Counted from the stretch's first letter, positions 1 to 9,209 are shown. The stretch is DNA of 64,000 bases from Devosia sp. 66-22 (GCA_001899065.1 MKUZ01000026.1:1-64000); one strand, 5' to 3'. Numbers and translations are program-made. Notes: a model not told the origin generated them from the letters alone.

Positions 1-71
1 AAGGCTGGTTGGCTTCGCAACCCCAGCTTCTCAGTCCCTCTCCGAATGAACAACCTTCATAGCTTCGACAC

Positions 72-1037
72 CTAGACGCCGTACAGGCTCGCAAAGCGGC
101 GCGCGATATCGGCCATTCGGGCGCGCAGCGTTGCCGGTTCGAGGACGACAACCTCGGCGCCCACCGCGGTGATCTCGCGGGCGGCCCAGGTTTCCTCCTC
201 GATCGGGACGTTGAAGGTGGCGAAGCCCTCCTCGTCGAAGTCGAGCGTCTGCGCCTCGATCTCCTCGCGCACCGGCTGGCTGATCTCCTTGAGCCGCACC
301 ACGCCGCGCTTGGTGGCGCGGACGCGGGCGGTGGCGATGTAAATCTCGCGCTCGAAGCTGGCGGTCGAGTCGCGCCAGTGCCGGGGCAGGTCGAAGTCGC
401 GCGGTCGCTCGAAATGCTCGTCGAGCGGCGTGAGCGCCTGGATCTGGCTCAGCCGGTAGGTGCGCATGCCGGTTTCGCGCTGCGCCACGAGGTACCAGAT
501 GCCGCCCTTGAGCACGAGGCCGAGCGGTTCGATCGTGCGCTCGCTGATCTGCGTCCAGCTATCGTAGCGGATGGTGACGCGGCGCTCGGTCCACACCGCT
601 TCGGCCACCGCCTTGAGGAATTCGGGTCGCGGACCGCTCGAGAACCAGCCCTTGGGATCGAGATGGAAGCGCGACGACATGCGCGTGGCTTCCATCTGCC
701 AGTCGGCCGGCAGGGCGGCGAGCAGCTTGAGTTCGGCCGCCGCGACCTCGTCGCCGAGCCCCAGTTCGCTCGCCGGCCCGGGCAAGCCCGACAGGAACAG
801 CGCCCGTGCCTCGGGCGCGGTGAGGCCGGTCAGCCGCGTGCGCCAGCCGTCGAGCAGCGCAAAGCCGCCATTGCGGCCGATATCGGCATAGACGGGCACC
901 CCCGCGGCGCTGAGCTGGTCGATGTCGCGGTAGATGGTGCGCACCGACACTTCCAGTTCCTGCGACAGCGATTCCGCGCTCATCCGGCCCTTGGCCTGGA
1001 GCAGCATCATGATGGACAGGAGGCGGCTGGCGCGCAC
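72..1037 (-). CDS. YafY/WYL-domain transcriptional regulator
   Basis: This is a DeoR-like regulator with an N-terminal winged HTH (about residues 4-55, with VSVRTIYRDI as recognition helix) and a WYL domain (about 145-215) carrying GIWYLVAQ followed by RTYRLSQI. The WYL domain is expected to bind a ligand; the ligand is unknown. I prefer the GTG start at 1037. It is preceded at 8 nt by a strong purine-rich site (GAGAGGGGAG), and the protein then begins RASRLL as the family usually does, giving 321 aa. The upstream ATG at 1067 has no ribosome site and would sit inside a small palindrome (1061-1077). The gene is divergent from the NIPSNAP-family gene at 1132, so it probably controls that gene and itself; this is inferred from position. 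Confidence 0.9.
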   Translation of the reverse strand: MRASRLLSIMMLLQAKGRMSAESLSQELEVSVRTIYRDIDQLSAAGVPVYADIGRNGGFALLDGWRTRLTGLTAPEARALFLSGLPGPASELGLGDEVAAAELKLLAALPADWQMEATRMSSRFHLDPKGWFSSGPRPEFLKAVAEAVWTERRVTIRYDSWTQISERTIEPLGLVLKGGIWYLVAQRETGMRTYRLSQIQALTPLDEHFERPRDFDLPRHWRDSTASFEREIYIATARVRATKRGVVRLKEISQPVREEIEAQTLDFDEEGFATFNVPIEEETWAAREITAVGAEVVVLEPATLRARMADIARRFASLYGV

Positions 1038-1060
1038 GTGAAACACTCCCCTCTCAAACG

Positions 1061-1077
1061 CTGACATCAGGTGTCAG
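1061..1077. promoter_or_regulatory. Palindrome between WYL regulator and NIPSNAP gene, candidate operator
   Basis: CTGACA and TGTCAG are perfect 6-bp arms with a 5-nt centre, in the 94-bp gap between the divergent genes. It lies 24 bp upstream of the preferred regulator start. It is short enough to arise by chance, so the operator role is an inference. Confidence 0.35.
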
Positions 1078-1131
1078 TCATAGAGTCGTACAGTCCTTTT
1101 CCAACGCGCGGAAGAGGATTGGAGAGGACCG

Positions 1132-1788
1132 ATGAACTACCAGTGGGTGGGACAGACAGAGGCGATGCCGGTCGTGGAGTTCCACGATGTCAGGGCCGAA
1201 AACGACAGGGCCGACGCCTATTTGGGGCTGATCGAGGGACCGCTGGCGGCGCCCTTTGCCGAAGCGGGCGGCGGACTGCTGGGGCAGTTCCGCGTCGCCG
1301 GGCATCCCGACCGGGTGATGCTGCTGCGCGGCTATGCCGGCATGCCGGAGCGGCGACGCACAATTGAGATGTACCTGAAAAGCGCACAATGGCAGGCCAA
1401 TCGGGCATCACTTTTGGAGCAAGAGCGGCAAAGTTCGGTGATCCTGACCCGCACGCTGATGCCCTCGAGCGCCACCCGTCCGCTGCGGCTGGGCGAGGGC
1501 TGCACGGCGATCGTCTCCGAGCTGCGCTTTGCCGACCAGATCGGCACCTACCATTTGTGGCTGCGCCTGTTCCTGCGCAAAGCGGGGCTCGATCCGCTGG
1601 CCGCCTATTCCACCCTCGAATCGGTGAACGACGTGCCGGCGGTGCCGGTGATCAAGAATCGCACGCACCACATTGCGCTGGTGCCGGACAGTGGGGGCGT
1701 ACCTCAACTGCCGGCCGAACTGCGCGGCATGCTGCGCTACGCCCCGGAAATCCTGAGCCTTGCGCCGGCACCCAGCCTGGTGTGGTGA
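1132..1788 (+). CDS. NIPSNAP-family protein
   Basis: The protein has 218 aa and its first half (about residues 12-95) matches the NIPSNAP pattern: a VVEFHDVR strand, a G-G-L-L-GQF stretch, RVMLLRGYAGMPERRR, then a W-Q-ANR element. The second half looks like a diverged repeat of the same ferredoxin-like fold. NIPSNAP-type domains are dimeric alpha/beta barrels of mostly unknown function in bacteria. A good ribosome site (GGAGAGGA) precedes the ATG. No catalytic residues can be assigned. It is probably controlled by the divergent WYL regulator. Confidence 0.7.
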   Translation: MNYQWVGQTEAMPVVEFHDVRAENDRADAYLGLIEGPLAAPFAEAGGGLLGQFRVAGHPDRVMLLRGYAGMPERRRTIEMYLKSAQWQANRASLLEQERQSSVILTRTLMPSSATRPLRLGEGCTAIVSELRFADQIGTYHLWLRLFLRKAGLDPLAAYSTLESVNDVPAVPVIKNRTHHIALVPDSGGVPQLPAELRGMLRYAPEILSLAPAPSLVW

Positions 1789-1845
1789 CAAACGGAACCG
1801 GCTTGGCCATTATCGCCCTCCCGGAAACGGCGGCGAGGACAACGG

Positions 1846-2661
1846 GTGACGGACGAGGCCAATCTCGACGCCTATCTGCGGCGCATCAACTACGCGGGGT
1901 CGATCGCCCCGACGATCGAAACGCTGCAGGCGATCCATCGCGTGCACGTCAGTACCATTCCGTTCGAGAATCTCGACCCGCTGATGGAGCGGCCGGTGCG
2001 GCTGCAACTGAGCGACATCGAGCAGAAGCTGCTGCTCGAGCGCCGCGGCGGCTACTGCCTCGAGCACAATCTGCTGCTCAAGGCAGTGCTCCAATCGATG
2101 GACTATGCCGTGACCGCCGTCGGCGCGGGCGTGCTGTGGGGCTATCCGGCCGACCACCAGCCGCAGCAGAATTCGCACATCGCGCTGCTGGTCGATGTGG
2201 GCGGCGTGACCTGGCTCGCCGATGTCGGCTTTGGCGGCCCCGGCATGACCGGACCGATCCGGCTGCGCGCCGATGACGAGCAGGAGACGCCGCACGGCCG
2301 CTACCGCCTCTCGGGCGGCTACCCCAAATGGCGGCTGGATACGCAGATCGCCGGCGAGTGGCGCGCGCTCTACGAGTTCACCGCTTCGCCCCTCGGCAAT
2401 GACGACCTGGTGGCGATGAACGACTATGCGATGCAGCGGCACCGGGACAATCTCATGGCCGCACGCATCGAGGGGGCCAAGCGCCACGCCTTGCGCAACA
2501 ACCGCCTCAACACGCATGAGAATGGCGAGACGACGACGCGCATGCTGACCAGCCTGATCGAAATCCGCGACGTGCTGACCAATGTCTTCGGCATTGTGCT
2601 GCCCGAGACGGACCGGCTCGACCCGGCGCTCGAAAAGGCCCTGCGCCCGGTCGCCGGCTGA
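1846..2661 (+). CDS. Arylamine N-acetyltransferase
   Basis: This cytosolic enzyme transfers acetyl from acetyl-CoA to arylamines or hydrazines. The catalytic triad is visible: Cys71 in RGGYCLEHN, His111 in SHIALLV and Asp126 in LADVGFGG, with the typical IPFENLDPL motif at 38-46. The 271 aa length is normal for the family. The start codon is GTG. Its TGA overlaps the ATG of the YdeI-like gene by one base, so the two are translationally coupled. It heads a run of four closely packed genes ending with ribokinase; these have no obvious shared pathway. Confidence 0.95.
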   Translation: MTDEANLDAYLRRINYAGSIAPTIETLQAIHRVHVSTIPFENLDPLMERPVRLQLSDIEQKLLLERRGGYCLEHNLLLKAVLQSMDYAVTAVGAGVLWGYPADHQPQQNSHIALLVDVGGVTWLADVGFGGPGMTGPIRLRADDEQETPHGRYRLSGGYPKWRLDTQIAGEWRALYEFTASPLGNDDLVAMNDYAMQRHRDNLMAARIEGAKRHALRNNRLNTHENGETTTRMLTSLIEIRDVLTNVFGIVLPETDRLDPALEKALRPVAG

Positions 2662-3263
2662 TGGCTCCCATTGTCGTCGACCCCGACAGGATCGTTGAGT
2701 TCAAGAACGCAGCCGCGCTCGAGCGCTGGTACAGCAAGCACCATGCGAGTGCTGCCGAGATGTGGATCAAGATCCACAAGAAGGATTCGGGGCTCCCCAC
2801 GGTGACCAATGCCGAGTGCCTCGACGCCGCGCTGTGCTGGGGCTGGATCGACTCGACCCGCAAGTCCTTCGACGAGCGGAGCTATCTGCAGAAATACGCG
2901 CCGCGCACCAAAACCTCGACCTGGAGCAAGATCAATATCGGCCATGTCGACCGGCTGCGGAAGGCGGGCCGCATGCAGCCCTCGGGTGAAGCCGAGGTCA
3001 GCCGCGCCCAGCAGGACGGCCGCTGGGACAAGGCCTATGGCGACTTCAAGGGCGACGACTTCCCCGCCGACCTGCTGGCCGCCATCGAGGCCGAGCCCGA
3101 GGCGAAGCGGATGTTCGGGACGCTGACCTCGCAGAACCGCTTCGCGCTCGCTTTCCGCACGCACAAGATGAAGACCGAGGCCGGCCGCAAACGGAAGATC
3201 GTCGAATTCGTCGACATGCTCAAGCGGGGCGAAACCATCTGGCCCAACGGCAAGACCAAATGA
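2661..3263 (+). CDS. YdeI/OmpD-associated family protein
   Basis: This is a 200-aa cytosolic protein of the YdeI family, some members of which were named for bacteriocin protection. The evidence is the N-terminal ALERWYSKHHASAAEMWIKI and CLDAALCWGWIDSTRK, the middle QKYAPRTKTSTWSKIN, and the C-terminal FRTHKMKTEAGRKRKI. The biochemical function is not established. It overlaps the upstream acetyltransferase by 1 bp and the downstream DUF1697 gene by 4 bp (ATGA). Confidence 0.85.
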   Translation: MAPIVVDPDRIVEFKNAAALERWYSKHHASAAEMWIKIHKKDSGLPTVTNAECLDAALCWGWIDSTRKSFDERSYLQKYAPRTKTSTWSKINIGHVDRLRKAGRMQPSGEAEVSRAQQDGRWDKAYGDFKGDDFPADLLAAIEAEPEAKRMFGTLTSQNRFALAFRTHKMKTEAGRKRKIVEFVDMLKRGETIWPNGKTK

Positions 3264-3784
3264 CGCGCCATGCGGCCTTCCTGCGCGGCGTCAATCTGGG
3301 CAAGCGCACCGTCAAGAGCGCCGAGCTCAAGGCGGCATTCGAGGCGCTGGGATTCACCGACGTGAAGACGCTGCTGGCGAGCGGCAATGTGCTGTTCGAC
3401 GCCAAGGCGGGCAAGGGGCTCAAGCAGAAGATCGAAGCCGGACTGAAGGCGGCGTTCGGTTTCGACGTGCCCATCGTGCTGCGCACGCTTGATGAGCTGA
3501 AGGCCCTGGTCGCGGCCGATCCGTTTGGACGTACGGCCGGGGAGGATGCGCAGCTCCACGTGGTGCTGCTCGACACCGACCTGCCGCAAGGGTTCAAATT
3601 CGCGAACATTGCCGGCGACTACGATGTCGCAAGCATCCGGCCGCAGGAGCTGTGCTTCATCGTCTACCGCAAGGACGACGGCACCTATCTGGGCCGTAGC
3701 GCGCTCAATGTCGACAAGCCCATCCCCAAGGGTGTAGTAGCGACGATGCGCAACTGGAACACCATTCTCAAGGCTATCGCATGA
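3260..3784 (+). CDS. DUF1697 family protein
   Basis: The protein has 174 aa and starts with the family hallmark AAFLRGVNLGKRTVKSAELK, followed by LLASGNVLFD and, near the C-terminus, LGRSALNVDKPIPKG. DUF1697 proteins are small cytosolic alpha/beta proteins of unknown function. ATGA overlaps on both sides couple it to the YdeI-like gene and to ribokinase. Confidence 0.85.
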   Translation: MTRHAAFLRGVNLGKRTVKSAELKAAFEALGFTDVKTLLASGNVLFDAKAGKGLKQKIEAGLKAAFGFDVPIVLRTLDELKALVAADPFGRTAGEDAQLHVVLLDTDLPQGFKFANIAGDYDVASIRPQELCFIVYRKDDGTYLGRSALNVDKPIPKGVVATMRNWNTILKAIA

Positions 3785-4671
3785 TCGTCGTCTTCGGCTC
3801 CATCAATCTCGACCTCATCGGCAAGGTGAGCCGCATTCCCGCGCCCGGCGAGACGGTTCCCGGGACGAGCTTTGCCACCGCCGCCGGCGGCAAGGGCGCC
3901 AACCAGGCGCTGGCCGCCCGCCGCGCCGGCGCGGCCGTCAGGATGATTGGCGCGGCCGGCCGCGATACGATGGGCGACCAGGCGCTGGCCCTGCTCGAGG
4001 CGGGCGGCGTCGACCTCGCCGAGGTCAAGCGGCTCGACGTGGCGCAGGGCGTTGCCATGATCTTCGTCGATGAAGCGGGCGAGAACGTCATCGGCATTCT
4101 GCCCGGGGCCAACGATCATGTCACGATCGAGGACGCCGACCGGACGCTTGGCGCGCTGACGTCGAACGACGTTCTCGTGGTGCAGCAGGAAATCCGGCCC
4201 GGCTCGACCATCCGGGCGTTGTCGGTCGCGCGCGAGCGGGGTGCGCGCTCCATCCTCAACACGGCGCCGTTCCTGCCCACGACGCGCGAGGCCGCCAAGC
4301 GCGCCGACATCGTGGTCGCCAACGAAACCGAATTCGCGCTGCTGGCGGGGGAGGGCGACCTCGACGACAGGATGCGCGGCTATGTCGAGGCCACCGGCCG
4401 TACCATCATCGTGACGCTCGGTCCCGAGGGCGCCAGGGCGCGTACCGCCGCCGGCGAACCTGTTGCCGTGCCGGCCATGAAGGTGACCCCGGTCGATACG
4501 GTCGGAGCCGGCGACACGTTCGTGGGCTATCTCGCGGCCGGGCTCGACTCCGGATTGTCGCTGGAACAGGCCATGCGCCGCGCCGCTGTCGCCGCAAGCC
4601 TCGCCTGCCTCAAGCCGGGGGCCCAGCCTGCCATTCCCACGGCGGCCGAAGTCGACCAGGCCATCGGCTAG
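3781..4671 (+). CDS. rbsK: Ribokinase, PfkB family
   Basis: This is a 296-aa PfkB-family sugar kinase, expected to phosphorylate ribose at O5 with ATP. The two PfkB signatures are present: GGKGANQA at 36-43 and DTVGAGDTF at 239-247, with catalytic base Asp245 in GAGD. N-terminal GSINLDL is typical of ribokinases rather than fructokinases. There is no ribose transporter nearby, so the substrate is inferred from family resemblance. It is the last gene of the coupled run and converges on the lipoprotein gene with one base between them. Confidence 0.85.
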   Translation: MIVVFGSINLDLIGKVSRIPAPGETVPGTSFATAAGGKGANQALAARRAGAAVRMIGAAGRDTMGDQALALLEAGGVDLAEVKRLDVAQGVAMIFVDEAGENVIGILPGANDHVTIEDADRTLGALTSNDVLVVQQEIRPGSTIRALSVARERGARSILNTAPFLPTTREAAKRADIVVANETEFALLAGEGDLDDRMRGYVEATGRTIIVTLGPEGARARTAAGEPVAVPAMKVTPVDTVGAGDTFVGYLAAGLDSGLSLEQAMRRAAVAASLACLKPGAQPAIPTAAEVDQAIG

Positions 4672-4672
4672 A

Positions 4673-5236
4673 TCAGACGCAGGGGCCCATCTGCGTGCTC
4701 CCCGGCTGCTGCAGCAGGGTCGACAGCAGGGTGCGGTTGAGGAAGGGGAGCGGGGACTTGCCGGGGAGGACGGCGTAGACCGAGACCGTGACGACGTTCG
4801 GGTCGACCTGGCCGGCGGTGCAGAGCTTCGGGATCATGCCCAGGGTGACGTTCTGCGCGGTGGCGCCGCGCGCCTGGGCGGTGAGCTGGGCGTTGCGGAT
4901 GGCGAGCTTGTCGGTTTCGCTGAAGGCGAACAGGTAGTACTGCCGGTCCATGCCCGGGGGCGGCAGGCTGGCGGGGATGCCGTCGACATCGGCCTGGAGC
5001 GGCGTCAGCCGCAGATGTTCGGCCGGGCCGCCATTGGCGACATCGTAGGTGAACAACGAGCCCTTGGCGGGCCCGAGGCCGCGCGGCAGGTCGAAGGCGA
5101 TGAGGAGGGCCCCGATATCGTCGCGGAGCGGGTCGAGCGTGCCACCGCCAGGGCCGGGGCCCGGACCCACTGTCGAGCAGGCGGTCAGCACCAGGGCGGT
5201 CAGCACCGCACTCATCAGTCGAACTATCGTGGCCAT
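4673..5236 (-). CDS. Hypothetical lipoprotein
   Basis: The 187-aa protein has a lipoprotein signal (LVLTAC, lipidated Cys20) followed by a Gly/Pro linker (residues 24-33), then a beta-rich domain with no motif I recognise. It should be anchored in a periplasm-facing membrane leaflet. Two further cysteines (in KLCTAG and the terminal GPCV) could form a disulfide. Function unknown. Confidence 0.7.
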   Translation of the reverse strand: MATIVRLMSAVLTALVLTACSTVGPGPGPGGGTLDPLRDDIGALLIAFDLPRGLGPAKGSLFTYDVANGGPAEHLRLTPLQADVDGIPASLPPPGMDRQYYLFAFSETDKLAIRNAQLTAQARGATAQNVTLGMIPKLCTAGQVDPNVVTVSVYAVLPGKSPLPFLNRTLLSTLLQQPGSTQMGPCV

Positions 5237-5310
5237 TGGGCTCCTCCCGCCGCCCTCCTTAGTCGGATTCGCAGGCGGCGGGAAACGGAGCAGGCACGGG
5301 AAGGTTCCGA

Positions 5311-6090
5311 TCAGGCGGCCTGCGCCGCCCAGTCGAGGGTGTACTGCGCGACCTCTTCCCAGCCCTTGCCGCCGGCGAGGAAATGGTCGCGGCCCTCAAA
5401 CTCGTGGAAGTCGGTCCGCGCCGCGGCCTTCTTCTGGAGGCTGTAGACCTGCCGGGCGAGGAAGGGGCTCACCGTGCGGTCGTGCTCGGCCGAGAGCACG
5501 AGCAGCGGCTGCGTGCGGGCCTTCGCATTGACGCCGGTCCCGATCATGCCGGCGGCCTGGTAGAAGATGCGGCTCGAGGTGGGCACCACATAGTCGTCAT
5601 AGGCGGCCTGCTGCTCGGCCGGCGACTGCACATTGGCGAAATTCCTGGCAAAGCCGTCGCGGCTGATCAGGTAGGGCGTGCTCGGGCCCGACAGCACCGG
5701 CGGCAGTGCCGCGAGCAGCGAGATCAGCCCGGGGAACGCACCGGCCGTGGGGCCGGGATCCATCGCGACGCCGGCCACGCCGTAGCCGCGGTCGAGCAGG
5801 AGCTGCGTGATGAGGCCGCCCATCGAGTGGCCGATGATAATGGGCTGCTCGGGCAGGGTGTCGATGTACCGCGCATAGTGGTCGACGATCTGGCCGAACG
5901 TCAGTCTGCCGAGCCGCTTGTCGGGATTGGCGCGCAGGTCTGCCGGCTTGCCCTCGAGATAGGGCCAGGCGGGGGCATGAGTGGTGTAGCCAGCGGCCTC
6001 GAAGGCGCTGCGGAACTTGTCCCAGCTCGAGATGTGCATCCAGGCGCCGGTGATGAACACGACGGTCTTGGTGTGAGCAATCTTGGTCAT
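5311..6090 (-). CDS. Alpha/beta hydrolase
   Basis: This is a 259-aa cytosolic alpha/beta-hydrolase with nucleophile Ser89 in GHSMGG, an oxyanion segment ITGAWMHISSW near the N-terminus, acid candidates in LSAEHDRTV and the catalytic His near FEGRDHFL. The substrate is unknown. It is divergent from an OhrR-like MarR regulator, and an imperfect copy of the regulator's palindrome (6146-6161) lies 56 bp upstream of its start. It is probably repressed by that regulator, but this is inference. Confidence 0.88.
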   Translation of the reverse strand: MTKIAHTKTVVFITGAWMHISSWDKFRSAFEAAGYTTHAPAWPYLEGKPADLRANPDKRLGRLTFGQIVDHYARYIDTLPEQPIIIGHSMGGLITQLLLDRGYGVAGVAMDPGPTAGAFPGLISLLAALPPVLSGPSTPYLISRDGFARNFANVQSPAEQQAAYDDYVVPTSSRIFYQAAGMIGTGVNAKARTQPLLVLSAEHDRTVSPFLARQVYSLQKKAAARTDFHEFEGRDHFLAGGKGWEEVAQYTLDWAAQAA

Positions 6091-6145
6091 TGTGGTCTCT
6101 CCCGTTGGTGTCGTCGGGAGCCCGTGCTCTCGATCGATGGCGATT

Positions 6146-6161
6146 AGATCGCATACGACTG
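6146..6161. promoter_or_regulatory. Imperfect OhrR-type operator near the hydrolase promoter
   Basis: AGATCG is followed after 4 nt by CGACTG, an imperfect version of the perfect site at 6217. It lies between the hydrolase start (6090) and the MarR gene. Assignment rests on similarity to the neighbouring site. Confidence 0.4.
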
Positions 6162-6216
6162 ATTTGAGTGGTAGGCACGGAATCGCATGGCAGCCATGAT
6201 TTGAGCGCTTGCGATC

Positions 6217-6232
6217 AGATCGAACGCGATCT
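6217..6232. promoter_or_regulatory. Palindromic operator of the OhrR-like regulator
   Basis: AGATCG-AACG-CGATCT is a perfect inverted repeat. It is immediately followed by TATACT (6234-6239), a good -10 element, so a bound dimer would block transcription of the MarR gene starting at 6264. This fits autorepression. Confidence 0.6.
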
Positions 6233-6263
6233 ATATACTGGGGGTTCGAATGGGAGCTTCCAG

Positions 6264-6716
6264 ATGTCCGACGATATCGCCAAACAGATCAAACTCGACG
6301 TGCTCATCTGCTTTGCCGCCTATTCGGCGAGCCACGCTTTCTCGCGCTTTTACCGGCCGCTGCTCGACAAGCTCGGCCTGACCTACCCGCAGTTCATCGT
6401 CATGATGGTGCTGTGGGAGAAGGGGCAGACGACCATGAAGGCGCTGACCGAGGAATTGCTGCTCGATTCCAACACGCTGACGCCGCTGCTCAAGAAGCTC
6501 GAGGCGGCGGGACTCGTGCAGCGCTCGCGCAACAGGGACGACGAGCGGGTGCTCGACGTGGCGGCGACCGACAAGGGCATGGCGCTGAAGCTCGACGGCC
6601 AGCGCGCCTCGCTGGCGCTGGCCGAAGCAACGGGCGAGACGCTCGAGGGTGTGCTCGAACTGCAGCAACGGCTCACCCGCATGCGCGAGCATGTGGAGAA
6701 GTCGCTGGCCGCGTAG
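6264..6716 (+). CDS. MarR-family regulator, OhrR type
   Basis: The protein has 150 aa with a winged helix (about residues 50-110): LGLTYPQF, TMKALTEELLLDSNTLTPLL and RNRDDERVLDVA. N-terminal KLDVLICFAAYSASHAF matches OhrR, with Cys16 at the peroxide-sensing position (inferred from family). An in-frame start at 6168 exists, but the ATG at 6264 fits the family N-terminus and lies after the operator and -10 element. The usual partner, the peroxidase Ohr, is absent; the divergent gene is an alpha/beta hydrolase. Confidence 0.9.
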   Translation: MSDDIAKQIKLDVLICFAAYSASHAFSRFYRPLLDKLGLTYPQFIVMMVLWEKGQTTMKALTEELLLDSNTLTPLLKKLEAAGLVQRSRNRDDERVLDVAATDKGMALKLDGQRASLALAEATGETLEGVLELQQRLTRMREHVEKSLAA

Positions 6717-6750
6717 CTGGCGCGGCCGGAATCGGCGTCCAACTCGCGCC

Positions 6751-7371
6751 ATGGCCGACCATCTCCGCTACGCCGGATTGCCCCATGACACGCAGCGCGA
6801 CGCGCTGGCGGCGATCATCCGCGCGTCGCCGCTGCTGATCGAGGTGCTGGAGGGACTGCGCGCCGACGGTCTGCCCGACCATCTGCTGGTCGCCGGCGCG
6901 ATCTACAATCTGGTGTGGAACCGGCTGACGGGTCGCCCCGACCTTACCGGCATCAACGACATCGACGTGTTCTACCACGACGCGTCGGACCTCAGTTGGG
7001 ACGCCGAGGATGCCGTGATCCGGCGGCTGGCGGAGCGCTTTGCGCACCTGCCGCTGCCCGTGCAGGTGCGCAACCAGGCGCGCGTGCATCTGTGGTTCCC
7101 ACAGAAATTTGGAATGCCGTTCGAGCCGCTGGCATCGTCCGCACAGATGCTGGGCCGCTATGCCAGCAAGGCCCACGCCGTCGGGGCGCGGCTCGAGCCA
7201 GACGACACGCTGACCATCGTCGCGCCGTTCGGCCTCGACGACAATTTCGCGTTTCGCATCGCGCCCAATCCGGTGCTGGCCAACAAAAAGGCGCACGAGG
7301 CAAAGGCCGCGCGCGCCCGATCGGTGTGGCCGGAGATCACCGTCGAGCCGTGGCCCGACGATGCGCCGTGA
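6751..7371 (+). CDS. Nucleotidyltransferase family protein (PF06042-like)
   Basis: This 206-aa protein resembles the DUF925/PF06042 nucleotidyltransferase-like family. VAGAIYNLVWNRLTG is followed by INDIDVFYHD, the DxD that would bind metal, and later VHLWFPQKFG, APFGLDDNFAFRI and the C-terminal KKAHEAKAARARSVWPE. Substrate unknown. The ATG at 6751 begins the conserved region; upstream in-frame codons are read-through of another frame. It lies 34 bp after the MarR gene on the same strand and may be co-transcribed with it. Confidence 0.85.
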   Translation: MADHLRYAGLPHDTQRDALAAIIRASPLLIEVLEGLRADGLPDHLLVAGAIYNLVWNRLTGRPDLTGINDIDVFYHDASDLSWDAEDAVIRRLAERFAHLPLPVQVRNQARVHLWFPQKFGMPFEPLASSAQMLGRYASKAHAVGARLEPDDTLTIVAPFGLDDNFAFRIAPNPVLANKKAHEAKAARARSVWPEITVEPWPDDAP

Positions 7372-7386
7372 GAAGAGCCGCGGCCC

Positions 7387-8778
7387 TCAGTAGCGGTAAT
7401 GCTCGGACTTGAACGGTCCGTGCTGCGGCACGCCGATATAGTCGGCCTGCTGCTTGCTGAGCTCCGTCAGCTTGGCGCCCAGCTTGGCGAGGTGCAGCTG
7501 CGCCACCTTCTCGTCGAGCTTCTTGGGCAGCACATGCACCTTGTGCTCGAGGTTGGCGGCATTGGTGAAGAGCTCGATCTGCGCCAGCGTCTGGTTCGAG
7601 AACGAGGCCGACATCACGAAGCTCGGATGGCCCGTGGCGTTGCCCAGGTTGACCAGGCGGCCTTCCGACAGCAGCACGATGCGCTTGCCAGAACTCAGTT
7701 CCACCAGGTCGACCTGCGGCTTGACGTTGGTCCACTTGAAGTTCTTGAGGCCGGCGACGTCGATCTCGTTGTCGAAGTGACCGATATTGCAGACGATCGC
7801 CATGTCCTTCATCTGACGCATGTGATCGACGGTGATGATGTCTTTGTTGCCGGTGGCCGAGACCACGATGTCGGCACGGCCCGCGGCGTCGTCGAGGGTG
7901 ACGACCTCGAAGCCGTCCATCGCCGCCTGCAGCGCGCAGATCGGATCGACTTCGGTCACCAGCACGCGGGCGCCGGCGCCCTGCAGCGAGGCTGCCGAGC
8001 CCTTGCCCACATCGCCATAGCCGCACACGATAGCGACCTTGCCCGCCAGCATCACATCAGTGCCGCGGCGGATGGCGTCGACCAGCGATTCACGCGTGCC
8101 GTACTTGTTGTCGAACTTGGACTTGGTGACGCTGTCGTTGACGTTGATAGCCGGGAAGGGCAGCTCGCCGCGCTCGTGCAGCTGATAGAGCCGCATCACG
8201 CCGGTCGTCGTTTCCTCCGACACGCCGCGGATGCTGGCGCGGATCTTGGAGTAGAAGTTCGGGCTCTTGGCGAGGCGCTTCTTGATGGTGGCAAAGAAGA
8301 TCTCCTCTTCCTCGTTGCCGGGCTTCGACAGGATCGAAGGATCGGTCTCGGCCTTGGCGCCGGTCAGCACCAGCATGGTGGCGTCGCCGCCATCGTCAAG
8401 GATCATGTTGGGCGCCTGGCCGCCCGGCCAGTCCATCATGCGGTCGGTGAAGTCCCAGTACTCCTCGAGCGTCTCGCCCTTATGCGCGAACACGGCGATG
8501 CCGGCCTTGGCGATGGCGGCAGCGGCGTGGTCCTGCGTCGAGAAGATATTGCAGCTCACCCAGCGCACGTCCGCGCCCAGCGCCACCAGCGTCTCGATCA
8601 GCACGGCGGTCTGGATCGTCATGTGCAGCGAGCCGGCGATCCGCGCGCCCTTGAGCGGCTGCGCGGCGGCGTACTCCTCACGGATCGCCATCAGACCGGG
8701 CATCTCGATCTCGGCCATGCCGATTTCGGTGCGGCCATAGTCGGCGAGCGAAATGTCTTTGACGGCGTAGTCGGCCAT
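7387..8778 (-). CDS. ahcY: Adenosylhomocysteinase (SAH hydrolase)
   Basis: It converts S-adenosylhomocysteine to homocysteine and adenosine, removing the product that inhibits methyltransferases. The 463-aa length is normal. It begins [16 protein letters not shown] and shows [16 protein letters not shown], the NAD-binding [20 protein letters not shown] and the C-terminal KSEHYRY that completes the partner active site. The reading frame stays open far upstream, but homology begins at the ATG at 8778. I saw no SAH riboswitch in the 92-bp leader. It is the last gene of the chvI-to-ahcY block. Confidence 0.97.
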   Translation of the reverse strand: MADYAVKDISLADYGRTEIGMAEIEMPGLMAIREEYAAAQPLKGARIAGSLHMTIQTAVLIETLVALGADVRWVSCNIFSTQDHAAAAIAKAGIAVFAHKGETLEEYWDFTDRMMDWPGGQAPNMILDDGGDATMLVLTGAKAETDPSILSKPGNEEEEIFFATIKKRLAKSPNFYSKIRASIRGVSEETTTGVMRLYQLHERGELPFPAINVNDSVTKSKFDNKYGTRESLVDAIRRGTDVMLAGKVAIVCGYGDVGKGSAASLQGAGARVLVTEVDPICALQAAMDGFEVVTLDDAAGRADIVVSATGNKDIITVDHMRQMKDMAIVCNIGHFDNEIDVAGLKNFKWTNVKPQVDLVELSSGKRIVLLSEGRLVNLGNATGHPSFVMSASFSNQTLAQIELFTNAANLEHKVHVLPKKLDEKVAQLHLAKLGAKLTELSKQQADYIGVPQHGPFKSEHYRY

Positions 8779-8870
8779 ATCAGGTCTCCGGAAAGGGCTG
8801 TTTGCCGGCCTTATAGAGGCGGCAGGCCGTTCCGGCAATGGGGACATAAAGAAAGCTTTATATCCGACGA

Positions 8871-9185
8871 CTACTCCGCCGTGGCGCCTTCGCTGTCTTC
8901 GTCGAAGCCGTTCTTGACGAGGAGGGTGATGGCGTCGAGGGCTTCGCGGGCCTGCCGGCCGCTGGCCTGGACGAGGATGGTGGAGCCCGGACCGGCGCCC
9001 AGCATCATCAGGCCCATGATCGAATTGCCATTCACCGTCGAGCCCTCGCGGGTCACCTTCACGTCGGCGTCGAAGCACTCGGCGGTGCGCACGAAGCGCG
9101 CCGAGGCGCGGGCGTGGAGGCCCTTGCGGTTGACGATGGTCATCTGCTGCGCGAGCGCGCGGCCGGCATTGGCGGCGGTATCCAT
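8871..9185 (-). CDS. ptsH: HPr phosphocarrier protein
   Basis: This small PTS carrier has 104 aa. Phospho-accepting His24 is in [10 protein letters not shown] and the regulatory Ser55 region is [10 protein letters not shown], the target of HPr kinase. The N-terminal extension before the fold suggests Met15 as an alternative start. With the EIIA and HPr kinase upstream and no sugar permease, it belongs to an incomplete regulatory PTS like those of other Hyphomicrobiales. It follows manX after 24 bp. Confidence 0.95.
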   Translation of the reverse strand: MDTAANAGRALAQQMTIVNRKGLHARASARFVRTAECFDADVKVTREGSTVNGNSIMGLMMLGAGPGSTILVQASGRQAREALDAITLLVKNGFDEDSEGATAE

Positions 9186-9209
9186 GGGCGGAATGTAAAC
9201 ACGAAGCGG

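Noticed and set aside
8779-8870. SAH riboswitch in the ahcY leader
   Set aside because: I found no SAH-riboswitch core in the 92-bp leader; only a short ATAAAG/CTTTAT hairpin is visible.
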